DNA of 12,122 nt from Deltaproteobacteria bacterium (GCA_016208525.1 JACQYJ010000042.1:1-12122), one strand, 5' to 3'. Positions 1-6,645 are shown, counted from the stretch's first letter. Notes: generated by a model not told the origin, from the letters alone. Made by a program: numbers and translations.

Positions 1-94
1 ACAAAAGCGGACAAACCCTGATAAACAAACATCTCAAAAGAAAAATTGTTTCACCCAAAAGGTGATTCGATTATTTTTGATAATTATTTAAAAT

Positions 95-124
95 ATCTGT
101 GTTTTGTCCGTGAAAGTCTGTGGC
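95..124. repeat. Decayed 'ATCTGTG...GTCTGTGGC' intergenic repeat
   Basis: A short stretch with the units ATCTGTG, GTCCGTGAAAG and TCTGTGGC resembles a widespread non-coding repeat style made of degenerate 'atctgtg/ccgtgaaaatctgtgg' units. The remainder of 1-184 is AT-rich and I see no gene, RNA or convincing terminator in it. The assignment rests on resemblance only. Confidence 0.4.
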
Positions 125-184
125 TAAGTGCATTTTTTAGGATAAACAGTTTTTTTTAAACCATCAGGCGGAGACGGGGTCATA

Positions 185-460
185 TTACACAGCATGTAAT
201 TCCTGCTCAACCCTTTCAGCCAGGAACATCTTCAGTAAAGACTGGTAAGGGATGTCCCGTTTATTGGCCAGTTGTTTAAGGTGTTCGATCAATGATTCCG
301 GCAGTCTGACGGAGATTGTCTTTGTGGAAGGCTTCAAATTAGGGAACAATGCCTTTTTTGCCTTTGAAAAGTCCACATATTCCGTCGAATCATGAGTTGA
401 CCAGAACTCAAGCTCTTCATCTTCGTTTTTAAACTTCGGTATTTTCTTCAATTTGTTCAT
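185..460 (-). CDS. brnA: BrnA-type antitoxin (CopG-antitoxin family)
   Basis: This 91-residue protein is the likely antitoxin of the BrnT toxin encoded just upstream. The N-terminal half has the pattern typical of the CopG_antitoxin/BrnA family: KIPKFKNEDEELEFW, then a HDSTEYVDFSKA-like segment. The C-terminal half (about residues 45-91) looks like a ribbon-helix-helix unit: a short strand KTISVRLPESL followed by helices carrying LIEHLKQLANKRDIPYQSLL. Proteins of this kind bind and neutralise BrnT and, as dimers, repress their own operon. The start codon lies 32 bases inside the brnT reading frame, so the two are translationally coupled, in the usual toxin-first order of brnTA operons. The length is normal and nothing looks broken. 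The exact RHH boundary is inferred. Confidence 0.86.
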   Translation of the reverse strand: MNKLKKIPKFKNEDEELEFWSTHDSTEYVDFSKAKKALFPNLKPSTKTISVRLPESLIEHLKQLANKRDIPYQSLLKMFLAERVEQELHAV

Positions 461-746
461 GGTACGCGCCCCTTTCCTTTTTGCTCATGTCTCTTGCCGA
501 AATGACCCTAATCTTATTTTTCCTTATGGTAAATACAATGAACAGTAACCTGCCTGAATCGGTTTTCCCCAGCATGTAATGACGATCTTCCGAAGAGGAG
601 TGTTTTTTATCTTCTCCAACTACAATGGGGCTGTTAAAGAAAACCTCTTCGCACTCCGCAAAGGTTACAATATGTTTTTCCTTATTTTTATTGATGTTCC
701 AGCTATCCCAATCAAAACCTTCAATGCGCGTAAACAATTCCATCAT
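429..746 (-). CDS. brnT: BrnT-type ribonuclease toxin
   Basis: This 105-residue protein is a BrnT-family toxin, a small RelE-like ribonuclease that inhibits translation. Visible family features are the FDWDSWNINKNKEKHIVTF opening (W-D-x-x-K-x-x-x-N-x-x-KH pattern), a central hydrophobic strand GRLLFIVFT, and the C-terminal RVISARDMSKKERGAYHE block with the conserved Arg, Ser and Glu-Arg residues. Two consecutive ATG codons open the frame (746 and 743). A GAGGCG purine stretch sits directly before them, so the second ATG has the better ribosome-binding spacing and the true protein may be one residue shorter. The gene overlaps brnA by 32 bases. It lies downstream of and in the same direction as the addB-like gene, but it has its own promoter and palindrome. 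Confidence 0.88.
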   Translation of the reverse strand: MMELFTRIEGFDWDSWNINKNKEKHIVTFAECEEVFFNSPIVVGEDKKHSSSEDRHYMLGKTDSGRLLFIVFTIRKNKIRVISARDMSKKERGAYHEQIEENTEV

Positions 747-753
747 CGCCTCT

Positions 754-790
754 TTTGTATATATTTAATATATACAAATACCTTTGTCAA
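754..790 (-). promoter_or_regulatory. brnTA promoter with palindromic operator
   Basis: Read on the minus strand, TTGACA (790-785) is followed after 17 bases by TAAATA (767-762), a good sigma-70 spacing. The -10 lies inside a palindrome: TTTGTATATAT, centre TTA, then ATATATACAAA on the plus strand at 754-778. The 11-base arms are perfect around a 3-base centre. This is where a BrnA dimer pair would be expected to bind to autoregulate the operon. The elements are seen directly; BrnA binding is inferred from how brnTA operons are known to be controlled. Confidence 0.72.
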
Positions 791-817
791 GGAAACGCAG
801 GGAGGTTGCAAAGCCTG

Positions 818-3508
818 TCATTCCTTATCATGCCCCGTCCCCGCCTCAAATATCCTGCATAAGCCTTTTAAATCGCAGTAATCACAAGCTCTCTCAATAG
901 GGTCTGCCGCATTCTTTCCTTCCATGAATTGCCTTGCAAGACTATTTACCACGCCTTTCCATGATTCAGTCAGCTCATCCCACGTATTTATCCCCTGAAG
1001 TTTCTCTCGAAGTTTTACGTCTTTTTCAAATGAAACAACCTTGGGAAGCGTATCATCTTCTTTTGATATCCCGGTAAATCCGCAGTCTCCGGGCTTTACC
1101 TTCGCAAAGGAGATTGCGTCAAAGGAGTCAACGTGGTTATAAACCAGCAGTTGAGGCTCCTTCGGCCTCTCGGTCAGCCAGTCGCTTTTGCTGCACCCCC
1201 CGGTCTTGTAATCTATTATTATCTTTTTCCCATCGTTCACGCTGTCTATCCTGTCAAGGCGAGCCTTTATAATGAGGCCTTCAACTGGAATATCTGTCTT
1301 GTATTCGGTCTTCTCTACTATGAAGCCGCCCCTGTTTGATTCGACCCCCTCTATCCACTCCCTGAGCACACCCAGAACCCGCTCCTGTTCCAGTTCGAGA
1401 TACCTTTCAGAAAGAGGTTCTATAGGATAATACCTTTTGAATGCCTCAGTGACAGCATCTTTTATATATCTGTCCAGTTCGTTATTTGCAATTATTGTCT
1501 TTAGTCCATCTGAGCCCCCTACCCTGTCCCAGAAAACCTTTAGAGTTGCATGGAGAATGCTGCCGCGGTTCTTTAGCGAGAGACCAAGACCTGGGGTATC
1601 TATTCCAGAGACGTCAAGCCTGTGAATGGCAAAGGCCCTGAACGGACACCACGACTGGTCTTTGATGATGGATGTGCCGCCTGTAATCATTCCCAACTCT
1701 TCCTCACCGGGGGGAATATCGGCATCCATCGGCATATCCTCTGTGGCCATCCCAGAATGCGCTGCATCCTTGATGCGGCTGCTATCGTTTATAAATCCCC
1801 CTGCATCACACTTTTTCAAAGGAGAATTTTCTAAAGGGTCAAACAGCGGGCTGACAAACACCTCTTTCCTGTCCACCACCTTCGGGAAGCTAACCTCAAA
1901 TAGTTCTGCGCTGTTAAAGAGTTTATGGAGGAGCCTCTTTGAAAATTCAAGCTCCCTCTCAGGGGTTGAATGCGGGAGGTTATGCCTCTTCTGGACAAAC
2001 AGCGGGATGAACGGATTAGGAGAAGGCTGGGCAGGGAAGGCATCGCTATGTGCGCCAAGTATCCAGATGTGATCAAAACAGAGGCCCGACGATTCGAGGA
2101 GACCCATCACCTGTATTGGGCGCTCCCCGGACTCGGGTTGGTGGATGGTTTCACCGGCCGTCTTTGCCAGGTGAGAGACTGCCTCAGACCTGTTTATCTG
2201 CCCCAGAACTTCATCCAACGATGCAAGCCCTTCGAGGAGCCCGTTCCATCCCTTTAAGACCTGGTATTCGCTGCTGCTTAGCGTATACCTCTTCGAGGGG
2301 AATTCTATATTTTTTAGCAGGTTGCTTAGACTCCCGGACCAACGGCTCGGCAGATCTCTTTTTCTGCTCTCACTTAGAGCCTTAACCCACTTGTCCATGC
2401 GCTTCCTGAACCCCGACAGAGAAGTCATCTTATTCCGGTCAATTATCCTGCTAATCCCTGCCAGACTGACGATAAACCGGCCTTCCTTCTTGAGGGTTGC
2501 ATCCAGCCTCGCCATGGAAAGATACTCCTCATCGCTTCCGGCAAAATAAGGTGAAAGGAGCACAGCGCTTATCTTGTTGATATCAACTGCCTCTTCGCCA
2601 ATGGAAAGTATATCCAGAGCCATCTTAATAAGAGGTTCCCCGGAAAGGGGAGAGCCGAGGGATATGTTGAATACGTCATTAGTGTCCTTCCACGGGAACA
2701 CTGCCTCAGGGTTCAGTTCTGAGGTAAACTCCCGCTCTATGATCTTTTTGTACCTCTCAAGGTCAGGGACTATAAACCCGATCCTCATACCTGGGCGCCA
2801 GGTCTTCCTCGCCCACCTCGCCGCCTGGATCACCTCTTCAACCTCGTCTGGATATTCCCTTACTATAACAGAGTTGGGAGTTGGGAGTTGAGAGTTATGC
2901 TCAGGCCAGAATTCGACCCTTCCTCCATTTCCTTCGATACCATTAATGAGAGATTCCATCTGTGGGGGTATCTCATCAAACCCTGCAAAAACAACCCTAT
3001 CTGGAACAGCAATACTCCTGCCTTTTATAAGTTCTATAACCCTGCCGGGCAGAGAGGCCTGCTCTATGAATCCAAGACGGTCAACCTCCTTCTCGTATGC
3101 CTCCGCCAATCTCTTCAGGGCCTTTGCCTCTTCTGTAAGGTAGATATCATCAGGAAGGGTGATGCGGTATTCCCGGATCATCGTATATGCATCATACGCG
3201 GTACTGGCAAGCCCGCTGTTCATGATGATCTCCTTAGACAGGAACCTGTCGGATGATACGACCCTCTCCCATAACGCCTGAGCCCTTGTCCCTGATAAAA
3301 GCGGTCTATCGGGCCGGCTCTCGTTCCATAGGCTCTCAATCCATGAGAATAGAGGCATGACGACAGGGGTAGGCCACGCTGCAACTCCATTCACCTGCAT
3401 CTCCGAGTCAAAGCTGGCGCGCAGATAGCGGGAAAGGCGTGTGTTTACTGTAAGGACTGGAATCCCAGCCTTAATAATTGCTATGATATCTTTCTCTTTG
3501 TCATTCAT
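818..3508 (-). CDS. AddB-like DNA repair protein with C-terminal PD-(D/E)XK nuclease
   Basis: This 896-residue protein resembles the 'probable DNA repair protein' family of about 900 residues related to AddB: an inactivated superfamily I helicase scaffold fused to a RecB-type nuclease. No Walker A motif is visible; the N-terminus has the family pattern VLTVNTRLSRYLR ... WPTPVVMPLFSWIESLW. The nuclease is at the C-terminus: H653 (SILHATLKVFW), D752 (RLDRID), D766 and K768 (IIIDYKTGG), and QLLVY at about 786-790. C621 together with C875, C878 and C884 (CDYCDLKGLC) forms an AddB-like iron-sulfur set. It probably processes broken DNA ends. It follows lpxC by 38 bases in the same direction and is likely co-transcribed; no strong Shine-Dalgarno is seen. 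No AddA/UvrD partner is in the window. A heptamer repeat adds NSQLPTPNS near residues 205-213. Confidence 0.85.
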   Translation of the reverse strand: MNDKEKDIIAIIKAGIPVLTVNTRLSRYLRASFDSEMQVNGVAAWPTPVVMPLFSWIESLWNESRPDRPLLSGTRAQALWERVVSSDRFLSKEIIMNSGLASTAYDAYTMIREYRITLPDDIYLTEEAKALKRLAEAYEKEVDRLGFIEQASLPGRVIELIKGRSIAVPDRVVFAGFDEIPPQMESLINGIEGNGGRVEFWPEHNSQLPTPNSVIVREYPDEVEEVIQAARWARKTWRPGMRIGFIVPDLERYKKIIEREFTSELNPEAVFPWKDTNDVFNISLGSPLSGEPLIKMALDILSIGEEAVDINKISAVLLSPYFAGSDEEYLSMARLDATLKKEGRFIVSLAGISRIIDRNKMTSLSGFRKRMDKWVKALSESRKRDLPSRWSGSLSNLLKNIEFPSKRYTLSSSEYQVLKGWNGLLEGLASLDEVLGQINRSEAVSHLAKTAGETIHQPESGERPIQVMGLLESSGLCFDHIWILGAHSDAFPAQPSPNPFIPLFVQKRHNLPHSTPERELEFSKRLLHKLFNSAELFEVSFPKVVDRKEVFVSPLFDPLENSPLKKCDAGGFINDSSRIKDAAHSGMATEDMPMDADIPPGEEELGMITGGTSIIKDQSWCPFRAFAIHRLDVSGIDTPGLGLSLKNRGSILHATLKVFWDRVGGSDGLKTIIANNELDRYIKDAVTEAFKRYYPIEPLSERYLELEQERVLGVLREWIEGVESNRGGFIVEKTEYKTDIPVEGLIIKARLDRIDSVNDGKKIIIDYKTGGCSKSDWLTERPKEPQLLVYNHVDSFDAISFAKVKPGDCGFTGISKEDDTLPKVVSFEKDVKLREKLQGINTWDELTESWKGVVNSLARQFMEGKNAADPIERACDYCDLKGLCRIFEAGTGHDKE
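2871..2896 (-). repeat. Heptanucleotide tandem repeat inside the addB-like gene
   Basis: On the plus strand the unit GAGTTGG runs for about 3.7 copies (GAGTTGG, GAGTTGG, GAGTTGA, GAGTT). On the coding strand it encodes NSQLPTPNS in what appears to be a linker of the AddB-like protein. Because the unit is seven bases, gain or loss of a copy would shift the frame. Confidence 0.75.
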
Positions 3509-3546
3509 AGGGATTTTTTAAAGACATCAGGGACTGTACGGAGTTC

Positions 3547-4419
3547 CTATCTGAACTCTATATACGCCCAACTCTCTGTGTTAGAGAGGAGACTGGTCAG
3601 TAGCTTATGGGTAAGCGCATGCCCGCCCTTGCGGGCCACAAAATGGCCTATTAGCGGGGCCCCCATGAGGTAAAGGTCTCCGAGTGAGTCCAGAACCTTG
3701 TGGCGGACTAGTTCGTCAGGAAACCTGAGCCCTTCCTCATTCATGACGCCGTTTTCGTCAATAACTATGGCATTTTCCGGGGAGCCGCCCAGGGCAAGAC
3801 CGTTGGCCCTAAGCATCTCGACATCTTTAAGGAAACCGAAGGTCCGGGCCTCGGATATCTCCTTCTCCAACCCGGGGTTCAAAAGGGAGATAGAAAATGT
3901 CTGGGCATCCAGGGCCTGATGGTTGAAGTCCACAAAGCATGTTATCCTTGATTCAACAGATGGAGATATGGATGCCTGACTGTCCCTTTCTTCAACAGTA
4001 ATAGGCTTTGTTACAATAATATACCTCCTGAGCCCCTCCTGCTCCACTGTTCCAACCTCTCTCAACTTCTCTACAAAATAGGTGGCGCTCCCGTCCATTA
4101 TGGGGACCTCCGGCCCGTCAATCTCGACCAGGGCGTTGTCAACCCTCATAAGGGCAAAGGCGGCCATAAGGTGTTCAACAGTCGAGATGGAGGCTTCCCC
4201 ATTCTTTATCGTAGTGGCAAGTCTGGTGTCCGAGACATAATCGCAGATGGCCTTTACAGACGGCGCCCCCGGCAGGTCAACCCTCTCAAAGAATATCCCA
4301 GTATCGGAGACGGCGGGCCTCAGTGTGATATTAATCTGCTTCCCTGTATGAAGCCCGATACCGCTTACCGATACGCTCTTTTTTAATGTCCTCTGGTAAC
4401 GCATGGGAGCATGATACAT
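3547..4419 (-). CDS. lpxC: UDP-3-O-acyl-N-acetylglucosamine deacetylase
   Basis: LpxC is the zinc-dependent cytoplasmic enzyme that removes the acetyl group from UDP-3-O-acyl-GlcNAc, the committed step of lipid A synthesis, so the host makes lipopolysaccharide. Of 290 residues, the diagnostic ones are present: GIGLHTGK near 20-27, E82-H83 in STVEHLMAA, H240 and D244 in VRHKVLDSLGDL (zinc ligands with H83), and catalytic H267 in KGGHALTHKLL. These match E. coli His79, His238, Asp242 and His265 with a small offset. Two starts are possible: 4419 (MYHAPMRYQRT) or the Met six codons in (4404), which better matches the usual LpxC N-terminus. Neither has a clear Shine-Dalgarno. It heads an operon with the addB-like gene. 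Length is normal and all active-site residues are intact. Confidence 0.96.
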   Translation of the reverse strand: MYHAPMRYQRTLKKSVSVSGIGLHTGKQINITLRPAVSDTGIFFERVDLPGAPSVKAICDYVSDTRLATTIKNGEASISTVEHLMAAFALMRVDNALVEIDGPEVPIMDGSATYFVEKLREVGTVEQEGLRRYIIVTKPITVEERDSQASISPSVESRITCFVDFNHQALDAQTFSISLLNPGLEKEISEARTFGFLKDVEMLRANGLALGGSPENAIVIDENGVMNEEGLRFPDELVRHKVLDSLGDLYLMGAPLIGHFVARKGGHALTHKLLTSLLSNTESWAYIEFR

Positions 4420-4435
4420 AAAGCAGGGGCTTAAA

Positions 4436-4669
4436 TCAAGGCATTCTCATGTATGGAAAGGGAAGTAGAAAGAAAAAAGGGGCTTCTTGCAGGCAAAAAA
4501 ATATGTCCCTCTCCCCTTTTTTTATCCTCTCAAGCCTCTCCTCAGTCTGAAGCCTTCTGGCAGGGTTTTCCATAGATTCGAGGGACCTGGATATTGTCTC
4601 CATCCCAAGGGTCCTTCCTTCTTCAGATGCATAGTCTTCAACATAAAAACTGCAAACCACAGAGGACAC
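4436..4669 (-). CDS. Short unrecognised ORF, possibly a gene remnant
   Basis: A 77-codon frame sits between the repeat cluster and lpxC, reading towards lpxC. Its first residues (MSSVVCSF) are a translation of the 'hrGHRDKF' style intergenic repeat, so the annotated start is probably accidental. The middle (ISRSLESMENPARRLQTEER and LERIKKGERDI) looks like a charged helix and could be the tail of a gene that once stood upstream of lpxC. The end is a low-complexity FFFLLPFP run. I do not recognise the protein. It may be a remnant or chance. Confidence 0.2.
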   Translation of the reverse strand: MSSVVCSFYVEDYASEEGRTLGMETISRSLESMENPARRLQTEERLERIKKGERDIFFCLQEAPFFFLLPFPYMRMP

Positions 4670-5045
4670 AGAGATAAATTTTGAGTATAAAAACCTTTTA
4701 AAACCCTTTTCTTCTCAGTGTCCTCGTGATTTTGACTTTAAAAATTATTGGTTTTTAAAAGTCATCTTTTGAGTGCATGGAGAAAAGATTTAAAACAAGA
4801 GGCAATTGCAAAACTATTTAAACCAGTTCACAGAGATTAATCAGAGAAACACAGAGGTTTTTCTTAAATATTATAATTTTGTCCTCTGTGCCTCTCATCT
4901 TTTCTCGGTGTCCTCTGTAGTTAAGGACTTTTGCAAGAGGCTCCTTTTCTCGGTGTCCTCTGTAGTTAAGGACTTTTGCAAGAGGCTCACAAGGTTTTTC
5001 TTTTTCGTATTAAAGGGTTTCCTCTGTGAGCTCTGTAGTTCGATT
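4650..5045. repeat. Cluster of degenerate 'GTCCTCTGTG' intergenic repeats
   Basis: Between lpxC and the phd-like gene there is a roughly 400-base patch built of degenerate repeat units in both orientations. AACCACAGAGGACACAGAG is at 4655-4673. CACAGAG...AACACAGAGG lies near 4830-4857, GTCCTCTGTGCCTCTC near 4881-4896, and CCTCTGTGAGCTCTGTAG near 5021-5038. Short frames here are translations of the repeats (NHRGHRDKF and SVSSVVKDF types) and are not credible genes. Such units are common in intergenic DNA of environmental Gram-negative genomes; their function is not known to me. Confidence 0.65.
4899..4988. repeat. Perfect 45-bp direct tandem duplication
   Basis: Positions 4899-4943 and 4944-4988 are identical 45-base copies, each beginning CTTTTCTCGGTGTCCTCTG and ending TTTTGCAAGAGGCTC. 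They lie inside the 'GTCCTCTGTG' repeat cluster. Perfect identity suggests a recent duplication by slippage or unequal exchange. With no spacers it is not a CRISPR array. Confidence 0.9.
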
Positions 5046-5079
5046 GCAGGATTTAGGTGTTAAATATCTGTAAATGCAT

Positions 5080-5108
5080 TTGACGAATCAATGATTGATG
5101 GTTATAAT
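5080..5108 (+). promoter_or_regulatory. phd-vapC promoter with palindrome between -35 and -10
   Basis: TTGACG (5080-5085) and a perfect TATAAT (5103-5108) are 17 bases apart, a strong sigma-70 promoter 36 bases before the antitoxin start. The spacer holds a 13-base palindrome, ATCAATGATTGAT (5087-5099), a likely site for autorepression by the Phd-type antitoxin. The promoter is seen directly; the operator role is inferred from the family. Confidence 0.72.
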
Positions 5109-5143
5109 CATGAAAAAGACCATAATGACCAGGAGGCAAGATC

Positions 5144-5410
5144 ATGCGCAGGGAAGAGATAAGCATAGCTCAGGCAAAAACTCATTTTTCGGAGTTGATA
5201 AATAAGGTTGTTTACGGCCATGAGGAGATCATTATAACCAAGAGAGGAAAGCCTGTGGCGGTTATATCAGTACCTGAAAAAAAGGAGGCAGGGCTTGCCG
5301 CTGTCAAGGGATGGCTTAAAGAGGACGATATCTTCTTTAAGGAGATGGACAGGATTATAGAAGAGCGCCATTCAAAAGGACTCAGGGCGGCAAAGGCGCA
5401 GAGAGGCTGA
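5144..5410 (+). CDS. Phd/YefM-family antitoxin
   Basis: This 88-residue protein has the Phd/YefM antitoxin fold. The opening EISIAQAKTHFSELINKV matches the DNA-binding N-terminal pattern (A-K-x-x-F-S-x-L-I-x-x-V), followed by GHEEIIITKRGKPVAVISVPEK, the second characteristic strand pair. The C-terminal part (about 55-88) is charged and helical and should wrap the toxin. An AGGAGG ribosome-binding site (5131-5136) precedes the ATG by seven bases and fixes the start. The stop is one base before the toxin start, so the pair is a tight operon. It represses its own promoter, by family analogy, through the palindrome at 5087-5099. The length is normal. Confidence 0.88.
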   Translation: MRREEISIAQAKTHFSELINKVVYGHEEIIITKRGKPVAVISVPEKKEAGLAAVKGWLKEDDIFFKEMDRIIEERHSKGLRAAKAQRG

Positions 5411-5411
5411 T

Positions 5412-5819
5412 ATGTATCTATTTGACACCAATATCCTGAGTGAAGTCATAAAGAAAAAGCCGAATCAATCACTGCTGGAGCGTCTTTCGAAGGTACCTGC
5501 AAGCAGGCAGTTCACGTCCTGCATTTGTGTAATGGAACTTCGATATGGCAGCAGCCGGAGGCCCGACCATGAGGCATTTTGGGAAAGGATCGAAAAGGAG
5601 TTGCTCTCAAAGGTCAGGACCCTCCCGGTTACCCATGATACAGCAATAATTGCAGGCGACGTAGCAGCAGCCCTTTCCCTCAGAGGTCTCGGCATATCTC
5701 CGGAAGACCTTCTCATTGCCGCCACCGCTCTAAATGGCAACATGACCCTCGTGACCGCAAACGAAAGGCACTTTAACAACATAAGCAACCTGAAGGTGGA
5801 GAACTGGCTTGAAAAATAA
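5412..5819 (+). CDS. vapC: PIN-domain ribonuclease toxin (VapC family)
   Basis: This 135-residue PIN-domain protein is the toxin of the pair, a magnesium-dependent RNase of the VapC/FitB type. Visible catalytic residues are D5 in MYLFDTNILS, E42 in VMELRYGS, E98-D99 in SPEDLLIAATAL, and the TANERHF motif near 115-121 with Asn at 117 in the fourth acidic-residue position, which is common. All core residues are present and the length is typical, so it should be active. VapC toxins usually cut tRNA or rRNA at specific sites; the target cannot be read from sequence. Only one base separates it from the Phd-type antitoxin gene. The partner is Phd-like instead of VapB/AbrB-like, a frequent mixed pairing. 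Confidence 0.9.
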   Translation: MYLFDTNILSEVIKKKPNQSLLERLSKVPASRQFTSCICVMELRYGSSRRPDHEAFWERIEKELLSKVRTLPVTHDTAIIAGDVAAALSLRGLGISPEDLLIAATALNGNMTLVTANERHFNNISNLKVENWLEK

Positions 5820-5833
5820 TATATGTAACACCA

Positions 5834-5939
5834 TTACCCCACCCCCACCCTGCCCCTCTTCCCGCAGGACATAAATACTTGAAGGAGAGGGTTGTTTCCT
5901 CCCCTTCAAGGGGAGGATTAAGGTGGGGATGGGGTTAGG
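5834..5939. repeat. Inverted-repeat intergenic element downstream of vapC
   Basis: An imperfect inverted repeat spans about 105 bases. The left arm ACCCCACCCCCACCCT (5836-5851) pairs, with a few mismatches, with AGGTGGGGATGGGGTT (5921-5936). Inside the right half is a near-perfect palindrome, CCTCCCCTT-C-AAGGGGAGG (5898-5916). It directly follows the vapC stop and could act as a transcript-end structure, but the pattern looks like a dispersed intergenic repeat. Confidence 0.6.
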
Positions 5940-5990
5940 ATGGAAGAATTAAGGGAACACCATATCTAATGTTTAAGAGTCTATATGCTT

Positions 5991-6031
5991 CTAATTCCCG
6001 GTTCAATTAGTCAGCCGTTTTCTGATATAAT
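5991..6031 (+). promoter_or_regulatory. Probable promoter of the second brnT module
   Basis: TGATATAAT (6023-6031) is an extended -10 element with a perfect TATAAT. The -35 zone has no good hexamer, which an extended -10 tolerates. An inverted repeat CTAATT-N8-AATTAG (5991-5996 and 6005-6010) overlies the -35 zone and could be an operator. AAAGGA (6045-6050) precedes the ATG at 6059 by eight bases. Confidence 0.55.
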
Positions 6032-6058
6032 ATTTAAAATAATTAAAGGACGGTAGTT

Positions 6059-6331
6059 ATGGAATTCGAATGGGACCCAAAGAAAGCAAGCTCAAATTTG
6101 CGAAAACATCAGGTTTCCTTCGAAGAAGCATCGAGTGCGCTGAGCGACCCTATGGCTGCAACTGGCGCTGATCCAGACCATTCAATCGGTGAGTTTAGAT
6201 ATATTACCTTTGGTATTTCGGAACGTGGCAGGTTATTAGTGGTTTCTCACACAGAGCAAAGTGAAATTATTCGGATCATAAGCGCTCGCCTCGCGAGCAA
6301 AAGGGAGAGAAAGATTTATGAAGAAGGTTAA
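6059..6331 (+). CDS. brnT: BrnT-family toxin (second copy)
   Basis: This 90-residue BrnT-family ribonuclease toxin shows the family pattern clearly: FEWDPKKASSNLRKHQVSFEEA at the start, FRYITFGISERGRLLVVSH in the middle, and the IIRIISARLASKRERKIYEE block at the end. It is distinct in sequence from the brnT at 429-746, so the two are not a recent duplication. An AAAGGA ribosome-binding site supports the start. Its last 14 bases overlap the next gene, its presumed antitoxin. It lacks the longer N- and C-terminal extensions of the first copy but has full family length. Confidence 0.87.
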   Translation: MEFEWDPKKASSNLRKHQVSFEEASSALSDPMAATGADPDHSIGEFRYITFGISERGRLLVVSHTEQSEIIRIISARLASKRERKIYEEG

Positions 6332-6584
6332 AGAAATAGAAAAAGACGAATTGCGTGCCGAATACAAACGATCAGATTTCCCTGGGCCTTTGGTGCGTGG
6401 AAAGTATGCGAAACGGATGAGCGAATCATCAAACGTCATTGTACTAAAACCTGAAGTATCTGAGGTTTTCCCAAACGAAGAAGCTGTTAATGCTGCGCTC
6501 CTGTCACTAATTAAGCTTGCAAAAAAAACGGTACGCCCAATTAAACGCTCAACCGGGCGCTCGAAAAAGGTGCATGCCGCATAG
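6318..6584 (+). CDS. Antitoxin partner of the second BrnT ('RGKYA' type)
   Basis: This 88-residue protein overlaps the toxin by 14 bases and has a GGGAGAG ribosome-binding stretch within the toxin's last codons. The segment ELRAEYKRSDFPGPLVRGKYAKRM, then SNVIVLKPEVSEVFPNEEAV, is the pattern of small antitoxins commonly found next to BrnT toxins: an E-L-R-x-E-Y start, V-R-G-K-Y-A, and a short strand-helix V-x-V-L-x-P-x-V-x-x-x-F-P. This may form a ribbon-helix-helix-like unit. It does not resemble the BrnA at 185-460. The basic C-terminus (KKTVRPIKRSTGRSKKVHAA) is likely disordered. The antitoxin role is inferred from family pattern and position. Confidence 0.75.
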   Translation: MKKVKEIEKDELRAEYKRSDFPGPLVRGKYAKRMSESSNVIVLKPEVSEVFPNEEAVNAALLSLIKLAKKTVRPIKRSTGRSKKVHAA

Positions 6585-6645
6585 ATATAGATAGGTCGTG
6601 GCAAAAGATAAAGGGTCAGGTCTCCATATTCCATAAATCTAATTT

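Noticed and set aside
1626..2072. 148-codon plus-strand frame
   Set aside because: It is antisense to the well-supported AddB-like gene and the protein has no recognisable pattern.
2888..3256. 122-codon plus-strand frame
   Set aside because: It is antisense to the AddB-like gene, without family features or a ribosome-binding site.
4473..4523. AAAAAAGGGG ... CCCCTTTTTTT as a rho-independent terminator
   Set aside because: The loop is about 30 bases, the GC part of the stem is only four pairs, and no plus-strand gene precedes it.
4899..4988. Possible CRISPR-like array
   Set aside because: The two copies abut with no spacer and no cas genes are present.
4806..5063. Plus-strand frame with repeated SVSSVVKDFCKRL
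   Set aside because: It is a translation of the tandem 45-bp intergenic repeat, not a gene.
6236..6634. 132-codon minus-strand frame as the missing kinase part
   Set aside because: It is antisense to the second toxin-antitoxin pair and lacks any HATPase N, G1 or G2 box.
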